This document shows, piece after piece, positions 43,701 to 55,430 of a stretch of DNA of 64,000 nucleotides. The translations under genes and the position numbers were made by a program. The stretch is from the NCBI RefSeq assembly GCF_020497125.1, contig NC_059079.1:15829553-15893552 (forward strand), read 5' to 3'. A model generated the notes under the pieces. That model was not told the DNA's origin. It was given only the letters and a program-made list of their open reading frames with translations, and did no database searches. The first letter of the stretch is position 1. Each line of letters opens with the position of its first letter. Source of the stretch: Mauremys mutica. Its lineage: Eukaryota; Chordata; Testudines; Geoemydidae.

Positions 43701-45102
43701 GGAAGTCCTATGGCCTTAGCTGTACAGGATGTCAGACAAGATGACCACAGGCATTGTCTAGGATGTGTCACTTTCGGGAAGAATAAAAAATGTCTGCAAG
43801 CATAGAATAGGTACTGAAATGTCCCAATTATGTGAGCGGTAGATTGGGTAATTGTTGGATTTTTATAGCTACCAGTTGTAGCAGTTGATTTAGCAAACAT
43901 ACAAATTGCTCTTGGGTGTTAACCCCCAGAGAGACTGTTCCAAATCAACACTCTGTATGTTTACAGGCTGAACAATGAAACCCTGACTAAAATGATGGAA
44001 TCTGGTATCCTCATTTCTCCTTTTTCAGGCAGGGAGCGCGGGTTTTATGTAGCTTATAAAAACTAAGGGACGCAATTCTGCTTTCAGTTATATTCTATAA
44101 ATTCAGGCTACTTCCACTGACATTGGTGGAGTTACTCAAGTTGCTCAGCATGTCACTGAGAGTAGAATTCTACCTGCCATCTACTAAGAAATAAAGCTTT
44201 TGGTTTCAGCACTTCCCCATTTTATGGGAAGGATGGTCAGACCTACTTACTGGTGAAATCCTTCATAAAGCTTGAGGAACTGGAATCCTACACATGAACC
44301 CTTCCTCACTGTTCCTGTGTGCAGGGCTCTTGGTTTCTGGATCCCTATGATAAAGCCTGAATCCAGTCACTCTTTCCCCAGCCCTGACCCAGTATTCCCG
44401 CTCTGTGGCAGTGTATTGTGAGCTGGCATCAAGGCCATTTCTTTGACACAGAGCCTCTTGCCTCCCATCCTCCCCACATACCCGACACAGTGGCACCATG
44501 CTGCTTCTACAGCTCACGCCTTGTTTGGGTCCTCCACCAATGCATGAATTTTGCCCATTCTGAACTCTGCTATTGTGAACCGCCATGCAGCGTATTGAGA
44601 GTCGCAAACTGTTGCAAGGCATTGCAATTTGTAACCTCCAATTATTGATGTAGCAAACCTTTGCATGTACTGAAGTTGTTCCGACTTGAGGTTCCACTGC
44701 GTATTTGGTTTGTGAGGTTGTTTTGGGTAAGTGGGTCCCTGTGACGGTAGTTCAGGATTAATGTGATTGTTAATTGCCTTGTGGCATGAAAAATTACTGA
44801 AAACGGGGCGGGGAGTGTGTGTGTTTATTTTAAAAATCATTAGGGAATATGACTGGGAAAATATCCCTCATACCCTTTCTCAATGTACCTCAATCATAAA
44901 AAGGAACATCTCTCTAGGCTATTCCATTTCTATGCCCATCAGTCTGCTGAGGCAGCCCACAAGGGTATCAATGAGAGACAAGTGTAGTGGTGGCTTTGGG
45001 TTCTGAACGCTGAGGCCTGAACTGTGGCTACTGACTCTTTTCACATAATCTCCAACTAGCCATCAGAGAATAACAACTCCCAGGCCTTGTCTATTGGGAA
45101 AC
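40771..45102. other. Long stretch with no gene; old palindromic motifs only
   Basis: No exon or RNA gene is supported. Old inverted-repeat scraps occur at about 42100-42160, 42250-42330 and 44085-44165 (for example 'ctcacgtgagtagtcccatt'). The longest frame, 144 codons at 44263-44697 on the minus strand, has no domain that I recognise and lies opposite other frames. Confidence 0.5.
41225..41248. repeat. (TG)12 microsatellite
   Basis: Twelve perfect TG units, followed by an 'acacacatatatg' run. Confidence 0.95.
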
Positions 45103-45110
45103 TGCACCAG

Positions 45111-45488
45111 CAGGACCGGCTTTATGCCTATTCCACCAATTCCCCCGAATTGGGCCCCGCGCCCAGTGAGAATCCCTTCCCTGGCTAGAGGCACCTTTTT
45201 AATTTTTACTCACCTGGCAGCGCTTCAGGTCTTCGGTGGCACTTTGGCGGCGGGTCCTTCGCTCGCTCTGGGTCTTCGGCAGCACTTCGGCGGTGGGTCC
45301 TTCAGTGCCGCCGAAGACCTGGAGTGAGTGAAGGACCCGCCGCCAAAGTGCCGCCGAAGACTCAGAACACCACCCGGTGAGTACGTGGTTTTTTACATGT
45401 GTGTTTTTTTGGTTTTTTTAAGTCATCCCTGCCGGGGCCCCGTCGAAACTGTTCGAATTGGGCCCCACACTTCCTAAAGCCGGCCCTG
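45111..45488. mobile_element. hAT-type MITE with long internal palindrome (378 bp)
   Basis: The left end reads caggaccggctttatg, and the right end reversed reads cagggccggctttagg. A perfect 8-bp target duplication tgcaccag lies at 45103-45110 and 45489-45496. The inside holds 39-bp inverted arms at 45230-45268 and 45322-45360, with about three mismatches. They are built of 'cttcggcggcactttggcgg' modules, also seen in the MITEs at 5519, 35787 and 47225. Confidence 0.9.
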
Positions 45489-45496
45489 TGCACCAG

Positions 45497-46864
45497 TATG
45501 ACCTAGGATATGAATTTAAACAGTGCAAACCCTTGCGTGGACACTCTCTTATTTCAGGCTGAATGGCTTATTTCAGTTAAGCTTACTCTGGTTTCCTATC
45601 CTGGATGCAAACTGGTGACTTAAGAGGTGGAAGACACACACTTGTCATTCTGCTGGCAGTCACCAGCCATGAATTGCTAACTACCGGCTGTGCTTGGGTG
45701 AGCTGTTGTCAGAGTGATTGCTCCTCTCCCTAACTCCAGGGAAGGGCACAAATGGCTCTGGGGCGCCCTCTACTACAGCTGGAGCTGCTGCCATCTGGCT
45801 GAGGTTAGAATTAAGGTTTTCCAGTAGTGTGAGTCAGAAGAATTTGGTGGGTGTGTGATGGTTCCTTACACGTTGGAAGAGCAGAGGAGTTTTGTGTGTG
45901 GATGTGGAATGTGTGATATCGCTTAACCATAATGTGTGGGCATGAAATGGGACGGGGAGGTCAAAAAAGCTACCCTGAACTGAATATTTCCAAGCTTTTT
46001 AGGTATTGCATGGGTGGGTTTTGCATTTATACAGTCTTTAATGTAGTCAAACAAAAGATTTTGTTGGTGGGTTACATAATACTGCTTAATCTGTCCCACA
46101 GCTTTTCATGATGGTGGGCTGTCAGATTTGAAGGTTTGCCAGTAATCTAGGTTCCTAGACCCCTGCTATTCAAAGTGCGCCTGCTGGAATGGAAGAGAGC
46201 CAGGCGTATGTGAGAGACCAGTAGGACAGTGCATGTTAGAATGAGGAACTAAGGAGGATCTGACACTATTAGGCAATTCTGAGAGGGAGTTCAATTATCA
46301 GTTGGAATCACTGACTGGTAATGGGACAATTTTAAAAGAGACTACATTCTTTTCCAGGATCTTGTTTGTTTGGAGAGAGGATGAGGCAGGAGGGGTTAAG
46401 AAAATGCTTTTCCTTAGACTGGAGTATACTAAGGGGTTATAACCTGTAATATGGGGCAAAAATTCCCAAGAGTGTTTATGAAAAGGATCTCCAGGAAGAA
46501 AATAATGGGATTTGAAGATTTAGGTTGTCTGTAGTCATTTTTAACAACACTTAGATCACCATTCCATCAGGGTCATCAGTATGCAGGTGACTGCTAATTA
46601 AAATCCTGAATACCAGGAACCAGATGAAATGCTGACCTTTTCCTCTGAGGAAAGATTGATTATTCTTTGTTGTTAGATACCTTGTGTGTCTTTAAAGATG
46701 TAACCTTGCTCATTCCAGGGCATTTTTTTAAAAGGTTCTGCCCTAGATTCATTGATAGGAGAAGCACTTGGCTGTGAAAGGCATTTATACTGTGTATAAA
46801 TTTATACTGTGTAATTGCACTTGTGTACACTAGGAATCATTTTACAGTGGTTGCTTTACTGCTT
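45497..46864. other. No gene recognised
   Basis: Unique sequence with no recognisable exon or repeat. Confidence 0.5.
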
Positions 46865-46995
46865 TACTTGCATCCGAAGAAGTGGGTATTCACCCACGAA
46901 AGCTCATGCTGCAAAACGTCTGTTAGTCTATAAGGTGCCACAGGATTCTTTGCTGCTTTTACAGAACCAGACTAACACGGCTACCCCTCTGATGC
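46865..46995 (+). repeat. Second repeat with hammerhead-like core
   Basis: Same family as 12564-12692: 'catccgaagaagtgggtatt', 'cacccacgaaagctcatgct', 'ctgttagtctataaggtgcc' and 'actaacacggctacccctct'. The stem is perfect here, with gtgggt (46882-46887) pairing with acccac (46892-46897), followed by GAAA. The core starts CCGAAGA instead of CTGAAGA. Confidence 0.75.
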
Positions 46996-47224
46996 TTTAC
47001 TGTTGAAGCTGTAATTTTTTGTATTGGTCAATCTCTCTGTTGATCGATTTGTGTCTCAGAAATAGAAAATGCTAATATTTTCTTAAAGGATAATGTTCTG
47101 TAATTAGTGGGCTTTAAGATGAATTTTCATGGAGGAAGTCTGTCACTTTCACACGTAGTCCTTGTATATCACAGAATCAAATGTAGTGAATCCTACAATG
47201 TTGGGGTGCTGTGTGTTATATCAT

Positions 47225-47415
47225 CAGGGCCGACTCCAGGGGTTTTGCTGCCCCAAGCAGCAAAAGAAAAAAAAAAAGCCGCGATCGCGATCTGCGGCAA
47301 TTCAGCAGGAGGTCCTTCGCTCCAAATTGCCGCCGAATACCTGGACCTGCCGCCCCTCTCCGGAGTGGCCACCCCAAGCACCTGCTTACTAAGCTGGTGC
47401 CTGGAGCCAGCCCTG
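47225..47415. mobile_element. hAT-type MITE next to a CR1 tail (191 bp)
   Basis: The left end reads cagggccgactccaggggtt, and the right end reversed reads cagggctggctccaggcacc. The flanks tatatcat (47217-47224) and tacatcat (47416-47423) form an 8-bp target duplication with one change. It is the same family as 35787-36029, sharing 'accccaagcacctgctt'. The inside includes an A-run and 'gcggcaattcagcaggaggt'. Confidence 0.9.
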
Positions 47416-47423
47416 TACATCAT

Positions 47424-48035
47424 AAGAACATAAGAATCGCCATACTGGGTCAGACCAGTATCCCGGCCATCTAGCCCAGTATCCTGTCTTCTGACAGTGG
47501 CCGATACCAGATGCTTCAGAGGGAATGAACAGAACAGGCAACCATCGAGTGATCCAACCCCTGTTGTCCACTCCCAGCTTCTAGCAGTCAGAGTCGAGGT
47601 ACACCCCAGAGGATGGAGTTGCATTCCTGAGCCCCTTGGTTAATAGCCATGGATGGACTTATCATCCATGAACTTATCTAGTCCTTTTTTTAAATCCCAT
47701 TTTAGTTTTAGCCTTCACAACATCCCCTGGAAATGCATTCCATGGGTCGACTGTGCATTATGTGAAGAAGTATGTCCTTTCATTTGTTTTAAACCTGCTG
47801 CTTATTCATTTCATTGGGTGACCCCTGGTTCTTGTGTTATGTGGAGAGATAAATAACACTTACTTTTTCCACACCATTCATAATTTTATAGACCTCTATC
47901 CTATCCCCCCTTAGTCATCTCTTTTCCAAGCTGAAAAGTCCCAGTCTTTTTAATCTCTCCTCATATGGAAGCTCTTCTATACCCTTAATCGTTTTTGTTG
48001 CCCTTCTCTTTACCTTTTCCAATTCTAATATTCGC
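47424..48035 (-). mobile_element. CR1 LINE 3' part, minus strand
   Basis: It starts with 'aagaacataagaatcgccat', the reverse of the 'ttcttatgttctt' tail, and runs through 'catcccctggaaatgcattc' to a truncated 5' end near 48035. Same subfamily class as the CR1s at 10705, 14527 and 54016. Confidence 0.9.
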
Positions 48036-48249
48036 GTGAGATATTTGCTATCAGTGTTCTCATTACAAAAAGGGATGGAGCGAATTGGTGAGATTGAAGT
48101 AAAGGAAAAAGAGGGAAAGAGAAAACAGAGAAGTGAGCAAAGACAATGTGGAAAATCCAGATTATCAGGATTCTCAACAGCTTGAAGTGCTGCAAGTCAA
48201 AAAATGTTTTAATTTCTTCCCCATTCCTGACATGGTTCCTTTGTTATAT

Positions 48250-48495
48250 GCACTGTTGTTGTAGCCATGTCAGTCCCAGGATATTAGCAAGACAAGGTGG
48301 GTGAGGTAATATCTTTTATTGGACCAACTTCTGTTGGGGAGAGAGAGATGAGCTTTCTTTTTTCAAAAGCTCGTGTCTCTCCCCAACAGAAGTTGGTTCA
48401 GTAAAACATATTACATCACGCACTGAAAACTTGTCTCTTACCAACAGAAGTTGATCCAATAAAAGATATTACCTCATCCACCTTGTCTCTGTAAG
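48250..48495. repeat. Inverted-repeat element, three units
   Basis: Unit one (48287-48345) reads gacaaggtgggtgaggtaat and goes on through 'attggaccaacttctgttgg'. It returns inverted at about 48380-48425 and, inverted again, at about 48437-48488 ('ccaacagaagttgatccaat', ending 'ccaccttgtctc'). It is the family of 1790-1990, here with one extra inverted unit. The preceding 'gttgtagccatgtcagtccc' is the reverse of the family's tail. Confidence 0.7.
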
Positions 48496-49050
48496 GTTCC
48501 TTATGTCAGACAATCGCAGAAGTGAGGAGGGAAAGTTAGTTTGTTGGAAGACAGGGCATTAAAACAGAAGTTCAACTTGAACCAAAAAAAAGGTGATGTT
48601 AGTTATTTCTGTCCTTGATTATCATGAGCCTAGGGAACGTCCAACCTACTCCTATCATTTCAGTTCCTTGAGTGGGTGCAGACTAGTCAATAGTCTTAAA
48701 TTGTTCTGATTATATTTAATGCTGGTTGCATCAATTTCAGGGCCAGTGAAAGACCAAACACATGAGTTTTAGACTCATCAGACTTTTTTATATCAATTCC
48801 AGATACTTCTCACAGTGCACAAGTAGCCTTGTTTTGTTAATTATTCAGTAAGTTGAAATTATGCCTATATATTTATGAGCATCATTAGGGTAATACTGAG
48901 ACTATTTCAATTTTCAAAGAATTATTGAAAATCGGGAGCAGAGTACACTGGCATAACTTACTTTTCAGTGTTTATGTTCACAAAGAAGGAAGGTGAGGGC
49001 CTACAGGATGTGTGTTCCTATGTCTTCCCAATAACGCAAAAATGCTAGGG
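48496..49050. other. No gene recognised
   Basis: Unique AT-rich sequence. Confidence 0.5.
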
Positions 49051-49383
49051 TAGTGGTTCCCAAACTTGTTCTGCCGCTTGTGCAGGGAAAGCCCCTGGCG
49101 GGCAAGGCCGGTTTGTTTACCTGCCGTGTCCGCAGGTTCGGCCGATCGCGGCTCTCACTGGCCGCGGTTCGCCGCTCCAGGCCAATGGGAGCTGCTGGAA
49201 GCGGCGACCGGTACGTCCCTCTGCCTGCGCCGCTTCCAGTAGCTCCCATTGGCCTGGAGCAGTGAACCATGGCCACTGGGAGCCGCGATTGGCTGAACCT
49301 GCAGACATGGCAGGTAAACAAACCGGCCCGGCCCGCCATGGGCTTTCCCTTCACAAGCGGCAGAACAAGTTTGGGAACCACTG
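49051..49383. mobile_element. Fully palindromic GC-rich MITE (333 bp)
   Basis: The left half starts tagtggttcccaaacttgtt, and the right half ends aacaagtttgggaaccactg. The two halves remain complementary almost to the centre near 49217, including 'ggaaagccc' / 'gggctttcc' and 'ccaatgggagct' / 'agctcccattgg'. The CAGTGGTTCCC end suggests hAT, but I could not find a clean 8-bp duplication. The 126- and 113-codon minus-strand frames arise from the palindrome and are not genes. Confidence 0.8.
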
Positions 49384-52300
49384 GTATAGCATATTGTAAC
49401 TTGAAATAGGTGGAGTTCAGAGTGTATAGACTTGTTGGGGAATTGAGGTCTCTTTTCCCTCGTGTACTTTTGGAGGGTACGATCCGTTTTAGGCAATCTT
49501 ATCTATTCCAAAGGCAAAACATTTTCTCTTCAAAGTATTTTAATGAGACACAGGGATAAGTCTGGCATGGATGATTTATCAGGATCCTGAGAGGAGGTGA
49601 TTCCATCAAGGACAGAAAAAGCATCCTCAACCTTCCCTTCAGTTCTGCGGAAGAATTGTAATAAGGGACTCCAGCAAGTCTGCCTGTTTCACCTTTGTCC
49701 ATGTATGTGTAGGCTTTGTTTCACTTTGTTACTACTTCTATTTATTATATATGCTCTCAGGCCCTGACTCTCTCGCTCTCTACCAATAAGAATGTGCTTG
49801 ACATGTTATTTTTCCAGCCCACAGCTGAGCTCATAGGAAGTAAACTTGCACTCTCGTAGTTCCTTCCTCAGCACACAGGAATTCTGTTAATGGCAGATTG
49901 CCTGAGATGTCCATTCACCTAAAGTCAGTGCCCTGAGCCATCCACCCCCAGAGAGTAGTAGTTAAAATAAACTCTTGTCTAGTTTTCCACATTATCCCCA
50001 GCTTCTATACACTAAGTATATAGTTTGTGACCCTTTCAAGGCTTTGACCCACAGAACAAGAAATGCTGAACCAAAGGATTCTAAGTCACTCTTTCCCTGA
50101 AGTCTCTCTCACCCACATTCCTCAGTTAACATTTTACTGAGCATTTCACTCATCTGGAATCTGTTTTGAATAATTCCAGGAAACAACGGCACAGACAGTT
50201 CAGGCCAATGCTGACCCTAGCTTGCTAAATTCCCCATTTCTTTTCAAAACTACATTGGAACAGAATTGATTGTAAATGGTTCCCAAATCCTCCAGGCCAG
50301 TTGCACCAGTTTAACAGACTACTCCTTGTAGTCCTAATTAGCATCTGCTTCCTCCCAGTCAAATGTATGCTATATCTTTCAAGAGAGCTTGTGCTAAATC
50401 CCAATCTCAGGATTGTTTGCAAAACTTGAGATTTGGAGAAAGCCGGTCTCCATTGAAGTTTAGAGTGCATACAGCTGAGTTGGAGGGGGGCAGTGGCAGA
50501 ATTCCAGAACCCCACACGAAGGGTCAGCATTAAGGGGGTAGGGAGCAATCTAGCGCATCAAACTGATGTACCATTTATTGGTACAGGTACTGTGGTTGTG
50601 AACCAATGGACTGGAGAAGGTTCACTGTTTTCCTGACATTACTTAATAGAGAAAACAAACCAACCAACCCCGCAGGCCACATAAGTAAATTCCCTGAACT
50701 GAAGAAGATAAATTTGTCTGAAAAGCAATGAGGAATCTGACAGGAAAGAGTTACTTTATGCCATGTTCTGGTGAGGTAAAACAGCCTTAGGTTTGCTCTT
50801 GTCTGCAGGTTTTCCTTAGTGAGAACAGAAGGTTGGGCACAAGGTGAACTGTCAGGAGGAAAAATCGAGGGAATCATAGAGAAGATGGGCCTTGTACATA
50901 ATTGATCTGACAGAGTGCTGCCCACTCTATCACCGTGGCTGAAATACGGTGGGCCTCCTGTGCAATAATGCATGCGAGTTTAACAGCACAAGACTTGGTC
51001 CGTTAGGGGATTTGTTTAATCAGGAGTGTAACTATCCCTGTCAGCACTGCACATCACTTGCAAAACAAGAAAGCTGGTCTTTGACTGGAAGGAAAAAATT
51101 CTGTTGCACTAATCACCTTTAACAACTGATGTAGGAAATACTCCGGGTTAAATACTGGCCCTCATTGAAGTTGATGCCAAAACTCCCAGTAGGTCCAGGA
51201 TTTCACCCTTTGTTCCCTGAAAATTTGACATTGTTACTGCTTGTTCTTCACTCTCCCTCCCCTCCCCCCCGGCATAGTTCATTTTATTGGGAACCGTAAT
51301 CATGTTGAAGCACCTTGTAATTGCAAGAGCAATGTGGAAAGCTGAGCATGCTCCTGGTTCCCTATTATCGGAAGAGGCGTGGGGGGGAAAGGAGACTCCC
51401 AAAGACTTGGGGTTAAACAAGCAGGCGAAAGGATTGAAATTACTGAATGTTATTGGTTTCAGTTTGGAAGGAAAAAATGACCTCATCACTTAAAAAAACA
51501 GAGACTCCTTTTTAAAGAGAATGAGAAACACGGTCCTCAGAGCTTTCAGATAAAGAGTAAGATTTTCACAAAGGACAAATGATTTTGTGTGCCCAACCTG
51601 AGACTCCTTTAGATGAGCCTGATAGAGGTTGGGTGCTCATTGCTTACTGAAAATCAGGCCCCTTTAAGGTGACTCAAGAATGTAGGCACCCAAAAATAGA
51701 AGCACACCAGATCACTAGTCTCTTTTAAAAATCTTGGCTAAAAGGGCCAATCCTGCCGGATGCTGAGCACTCCCGGGGAGGTGCTGAATGCCATCTGATC
51801 CCAAGGGAGTTGAGGTCACTGAGCATTTCACAGGCTCAGGCTCTTGTTATCAATTATCAGAAAACTGGAGTCAGGGAAGGCCCATCCTATTCATTCCTGT
51901 GCCTTGACCTGGAGAAATCACCCTCTGCTGAGGTGACAGAGTAATTCACTAGCTATTATTTACATTCTGCCTTATGATGGATAAATCAGGCTGATAATGT
52001 AATTATATTGCTGTGGCATCATAATCTGTTTCAGAAGAACTAAGTTTATATCACCACAAATTTCATTTAAATGGTTACCAGCAATGAAAATCTATAGTAG
52101 CTATAAAAATAACTTGCACTATGCTCTTGAAACAACCCTTTCATGCAATGTTTATGGATGTTAAACCAGATTGTGATTATTTTCAGCATGTAGGGATTTA
52201 CCCTCTGGATAGTGTTGGCAGGATCTGTGATGTCCTGTGCCTAAAACAAATATTATCTAAAAACATTTGTTATAAAAAGGGTTAACAGTTTCCACTCAGT

Positions 52301-54015
52301 GTGAAGCCATAAAGAAATTAGTGTTCTGAAGTGTAGAACATTCGCTTTTACAGTAGGTGGTGGTGTTACACTTTCATACATGCCAGGCTAATTAACTGTC
52401 CTAAAGACCACATCATTAAATTATTTCCTCTGCTTAAAACATTGCAATGCTTAATGTACCCTGGCAATTCAATCATGTTTTAAACAATATCCTAAACATC
52501 GGCTGTTGCATGGTGACATTTAGAGTAGATTTTACTAGGGATGCAAGTAAAATGGAAGTGAGCAAAAAATAGAATCTGCAGTCCAGAAAAGCTATTTGAA
52601 TAAAAATCTTCTAAGAGAACTTCTAAATAGGGCTAGTTATCATCTAGACAATTGATTCTACCTGTGTACTGTTCTGAAAAAGTTCATTTGAAGACTTCAA
52701 AAAGTTTTTGTTCATGTTTTCCCTGCACTATTTGCTAAACTTATCTCCTGCATCTGACTATCCTTCAAGGTATATTTCATTTTGTTGTTTTGTAGAGTTT
52801 GTTTCCCACCAACGTGAAATCCCTTTAATGAAGTCTCACCAATTTATTTTTAAATAATTATAATACCTTCGGCTTTGTTTTCTGAAGGTATATTGCGACA
52901 TTCACTGAGATTGCTTTTTGAAAAATAAATGCATGAAAGCTCATTGTTTCCCGTCGGGTCAAAATATCTCAAGTTAAAACTGAGCAAGAAAGGGCAGTGT
53001 TCTGGCTTTTCTGATGTATACACAAGCATCACTTCCATCCACCAGTAATGGATCATCTTTGTGGCAGAAGGAGTGTAATGGTAGCCCAGATTTCTGCCCG
53101 AAGGACAGCTAAGCTACCTCACTCCTTGCAAAGGGCATACTTTAGTGTGGATATAGACATGGAAATGGCCTGGTTTTTGGCCCTGCATGGTAACAGCATA
53201 CAGGCTACCTTCAAAAAGAGAAACTTCCACCAGTGGATATAGTGTACATAACCTGTTGGATCCATGGAAAATCAGAGGTAAAACTGCCAAACTGATGGTT
53301 CTGACACTGAACGTGTCCAAAAGCTGCTGCCTGCACATCCTCTGCTGGTCCTGCCCCAGTAAGGTATTCAGAGACAGGACAAAGACACACACCAATTCTT
53401 GGCATGCCAAATTCCACTCTCCTCAAGCAAAAAGCCACGTTACTAGTTAATAAAAGAAGCAGGAGTCCTGTGGTATATTGACATCCATTCCCCCCAGCTA
53501 GATATAAAAGTAAATCAAAATCATTTTTTAAATGTTTATTTTAAATATTTTAGAAGCCACTCAGGTCAGAGTGCAGAGCACAGCATTAAAGAAAGGGCTG
53601 AGTCAAAAGGCCAGATACACTCTCGGACTGAGAGGTGTTCATCTTTAATCGCAGTTGGTATGTCAGCCGTATGTACAGTCCTAACGCTCCTCTCCGGGTA
53701 GGTGTACGTCATTTCCCACACAACATCTGTCTGGTACATCAGTGACTGAAGCTGACATATCTGAGAGCAGACATGATCTGACAGACTAAGACATATAAGA
53801 AGACAACACAGACATCAAACCTTCTACAAAAAGACATCTGGTAAATAAGACACAGACAAGGCACAGCTCAGAATGAAAGCAGGATGCTACTTGAAGTTGC
53901 AGACACTCCATGTTATAGAAAAAGAATAGTTAGCGACATGAGAGAAGGTCACTATTCGTGTAGCTTTAAGGGGCAAACCGGAAACAATAGTCTCTTCTTC
54001 ACCTTGAGATTATCT
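49384..54015. other. Long stretch with no gene or named repeat
   Basis: I see no exon, RNA gene or repeat that I can name. About 51610-51690 has a weak form of the old 'ctgaaaatcaggcccct' palindromic motif. The frames of 107-132 codons at 50225-51489 lie on overlapping strands and have no recognised domain. Confidence 0.5.
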
Positions 54016-54750
54016 GCAAACAGGATGTTAGGAATCATTAAAAAGGGGATAGAGAATAAGACTGAGAATATATTATTGCCCTTATATAAATCCATGGTAC
54101 GCCCACATCTCGAATACTGTGTACAGATGTGGTCTTCTCACCTCAAAAAAGATATTCTAGCACTAGAAAAGGTTCAGAAAAGGGCAACTAAAATGATTAG
54201 GGGTTTGGAGAGGGTCCCATATGAGGAAAGATTAAAGAGGCTAGGACTCTTCAGCTTGGAAAAGAGGAGACTAAGGGGGGATATGATAGAGGTATATAAA
54301 ATCATGAGTGATGTTGAGAAAGTGGATAAGGAAAAGTTATTTACTTAGTCTCATAATACAAGAACTAGGGGTCACCAAATGAAATTAATAGGCAGCAGGT
54401 TTAAAACAAATAAAAGGAAGTTCTTCTTCAAACAGCGCACAATCAACTTGTGGAACTCCTTGCCTGAGGAGGTTCTGAAGGCTAGGACTATAACAGCGTT
54501 TAAAAGAGAACTGGATAAATTCATGGTGGTGAAGTCCATAAATGGCTATTAGCCAGGATGGGTAAAGAATGGTGTCCCTAGCCTCTGTTTGTCAGAGGAT
54601 GGAGATGGATGGCAGGAGAGAGATCACTTGATCATTGCCTGTTAGGTTCACTCCCTCTGGGGCACCTGGCATTGGCCACTGTCGGTAGACAGATACTGGG
54701 CTAGATGGACCTTTGGTCTGACCTTGTACGGCCGTTCTTATGTTCTTATC
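54016..54750 (+). mobile_element. CR1 LINE 3' end, young subfamily
   Basis: It joins at 'gcaaacaggatgttaggaat' and runs to the double 'ttcttatg' tail. It is nearly identical to 11813-12546. An open stretch encodes the ORF2 C-terminal part (for example NRMLGIIKKGIENKTENILL and LEYCVQMWSSHLKKDI) to a stop at 54346-54348. The upstream codons of that 154-codon frame (53884-54015) lie outside the element. Confidence 0.92.
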
Positions 54751-55254
54751 TAAGAGGGGTGAAAGGAAATTGAAATATCAATAGGGAGGGTGTTGGTTTT
54801 GTGCACCTGTGATTTGGGGATCAAATTATTCTTGATGCATAAGAAAATTATTCAAGAATAGCCTCTTAAAAAAAAAGTACCATAGGGTCAAGCCAGAAAA
54901 TTCAGACCTAGTTCTAGACATTGATTATGTAAAGCTCAGATTATTCAAATCCATCGTTTTGATTGAACCTCATTATAATATTATTTGTAAAACTTGGATC
55001 CAGTTTAAAGTTTAAACATTCCTAAAGTCTGGGGGTGGCTGGCTGGGAAGTTTAGGTTCAGACTCATCTGTATTATTTATTTTAAGAGGATTGATGTGTA
55101 GAAGTGTTAACCACTGCTGTTTCATCTCAGGTAAATAATTATGTTGTGCAAACTAAAATTCCTCTCTCACTTGCAATTGCATTCCTGTGCAGTTCCCAAA
55201 TGTATTCTTCGCTGCCTGTCCTGCACTCTTCAGTAGTATTTATTGCTTTTCTAT
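54751..55254. other. No gene recognised
   Basis: Unique AT-rich sequence. Confidence 0.5.
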
Positions 55255-55430
55255 GATGCTCATTATTGACATATGTGAGGTCTGAGCAGCACTTCACAAA
55301 CACTATTACATTTATCCTCACTTTACAGATTGCTAAAGTGAGGCACAGATCAGTTAAGTGACCTACCAAGGAGCAACCAGGAATAGAGATCAAATTTCCT
55401 AAGTTACAGTCCAGTGCTTTATCCTTCCTT
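55255..55430 (-). repeat. MIR-like core-SINE, minus strand
   Basis: The plus strand reads 'tcctcactttacagattgct', 'gaggcacagatcagttaagt' and 'gacctaccaaggagcaacca', the reverse of the MIR core. The tRNA-like head lies near 55420. Confidence 0.75.

Noticed and set aside
44263..44697. 144-codon minus-strand frame
   Set aside because: No recognisable domain, no splice or promoter context, and overlapping frames on the other strand. It might be a scrap of an unknown element, but I cannot support a gene.
49001..49496. Minus-strand frames of 126 and 113 codons
   Set aside because: They are created by the palindromic MITE at 49051-49383. The two halves encode related peptides because the DNA is self-complementary.
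53884..54015. N-terminal part of the 154-codon frame
   Set aside because: These codons precede the CR1 boundary at 54016. They are chance in-frame flanking sequence and not part of the reverse transcriptase.
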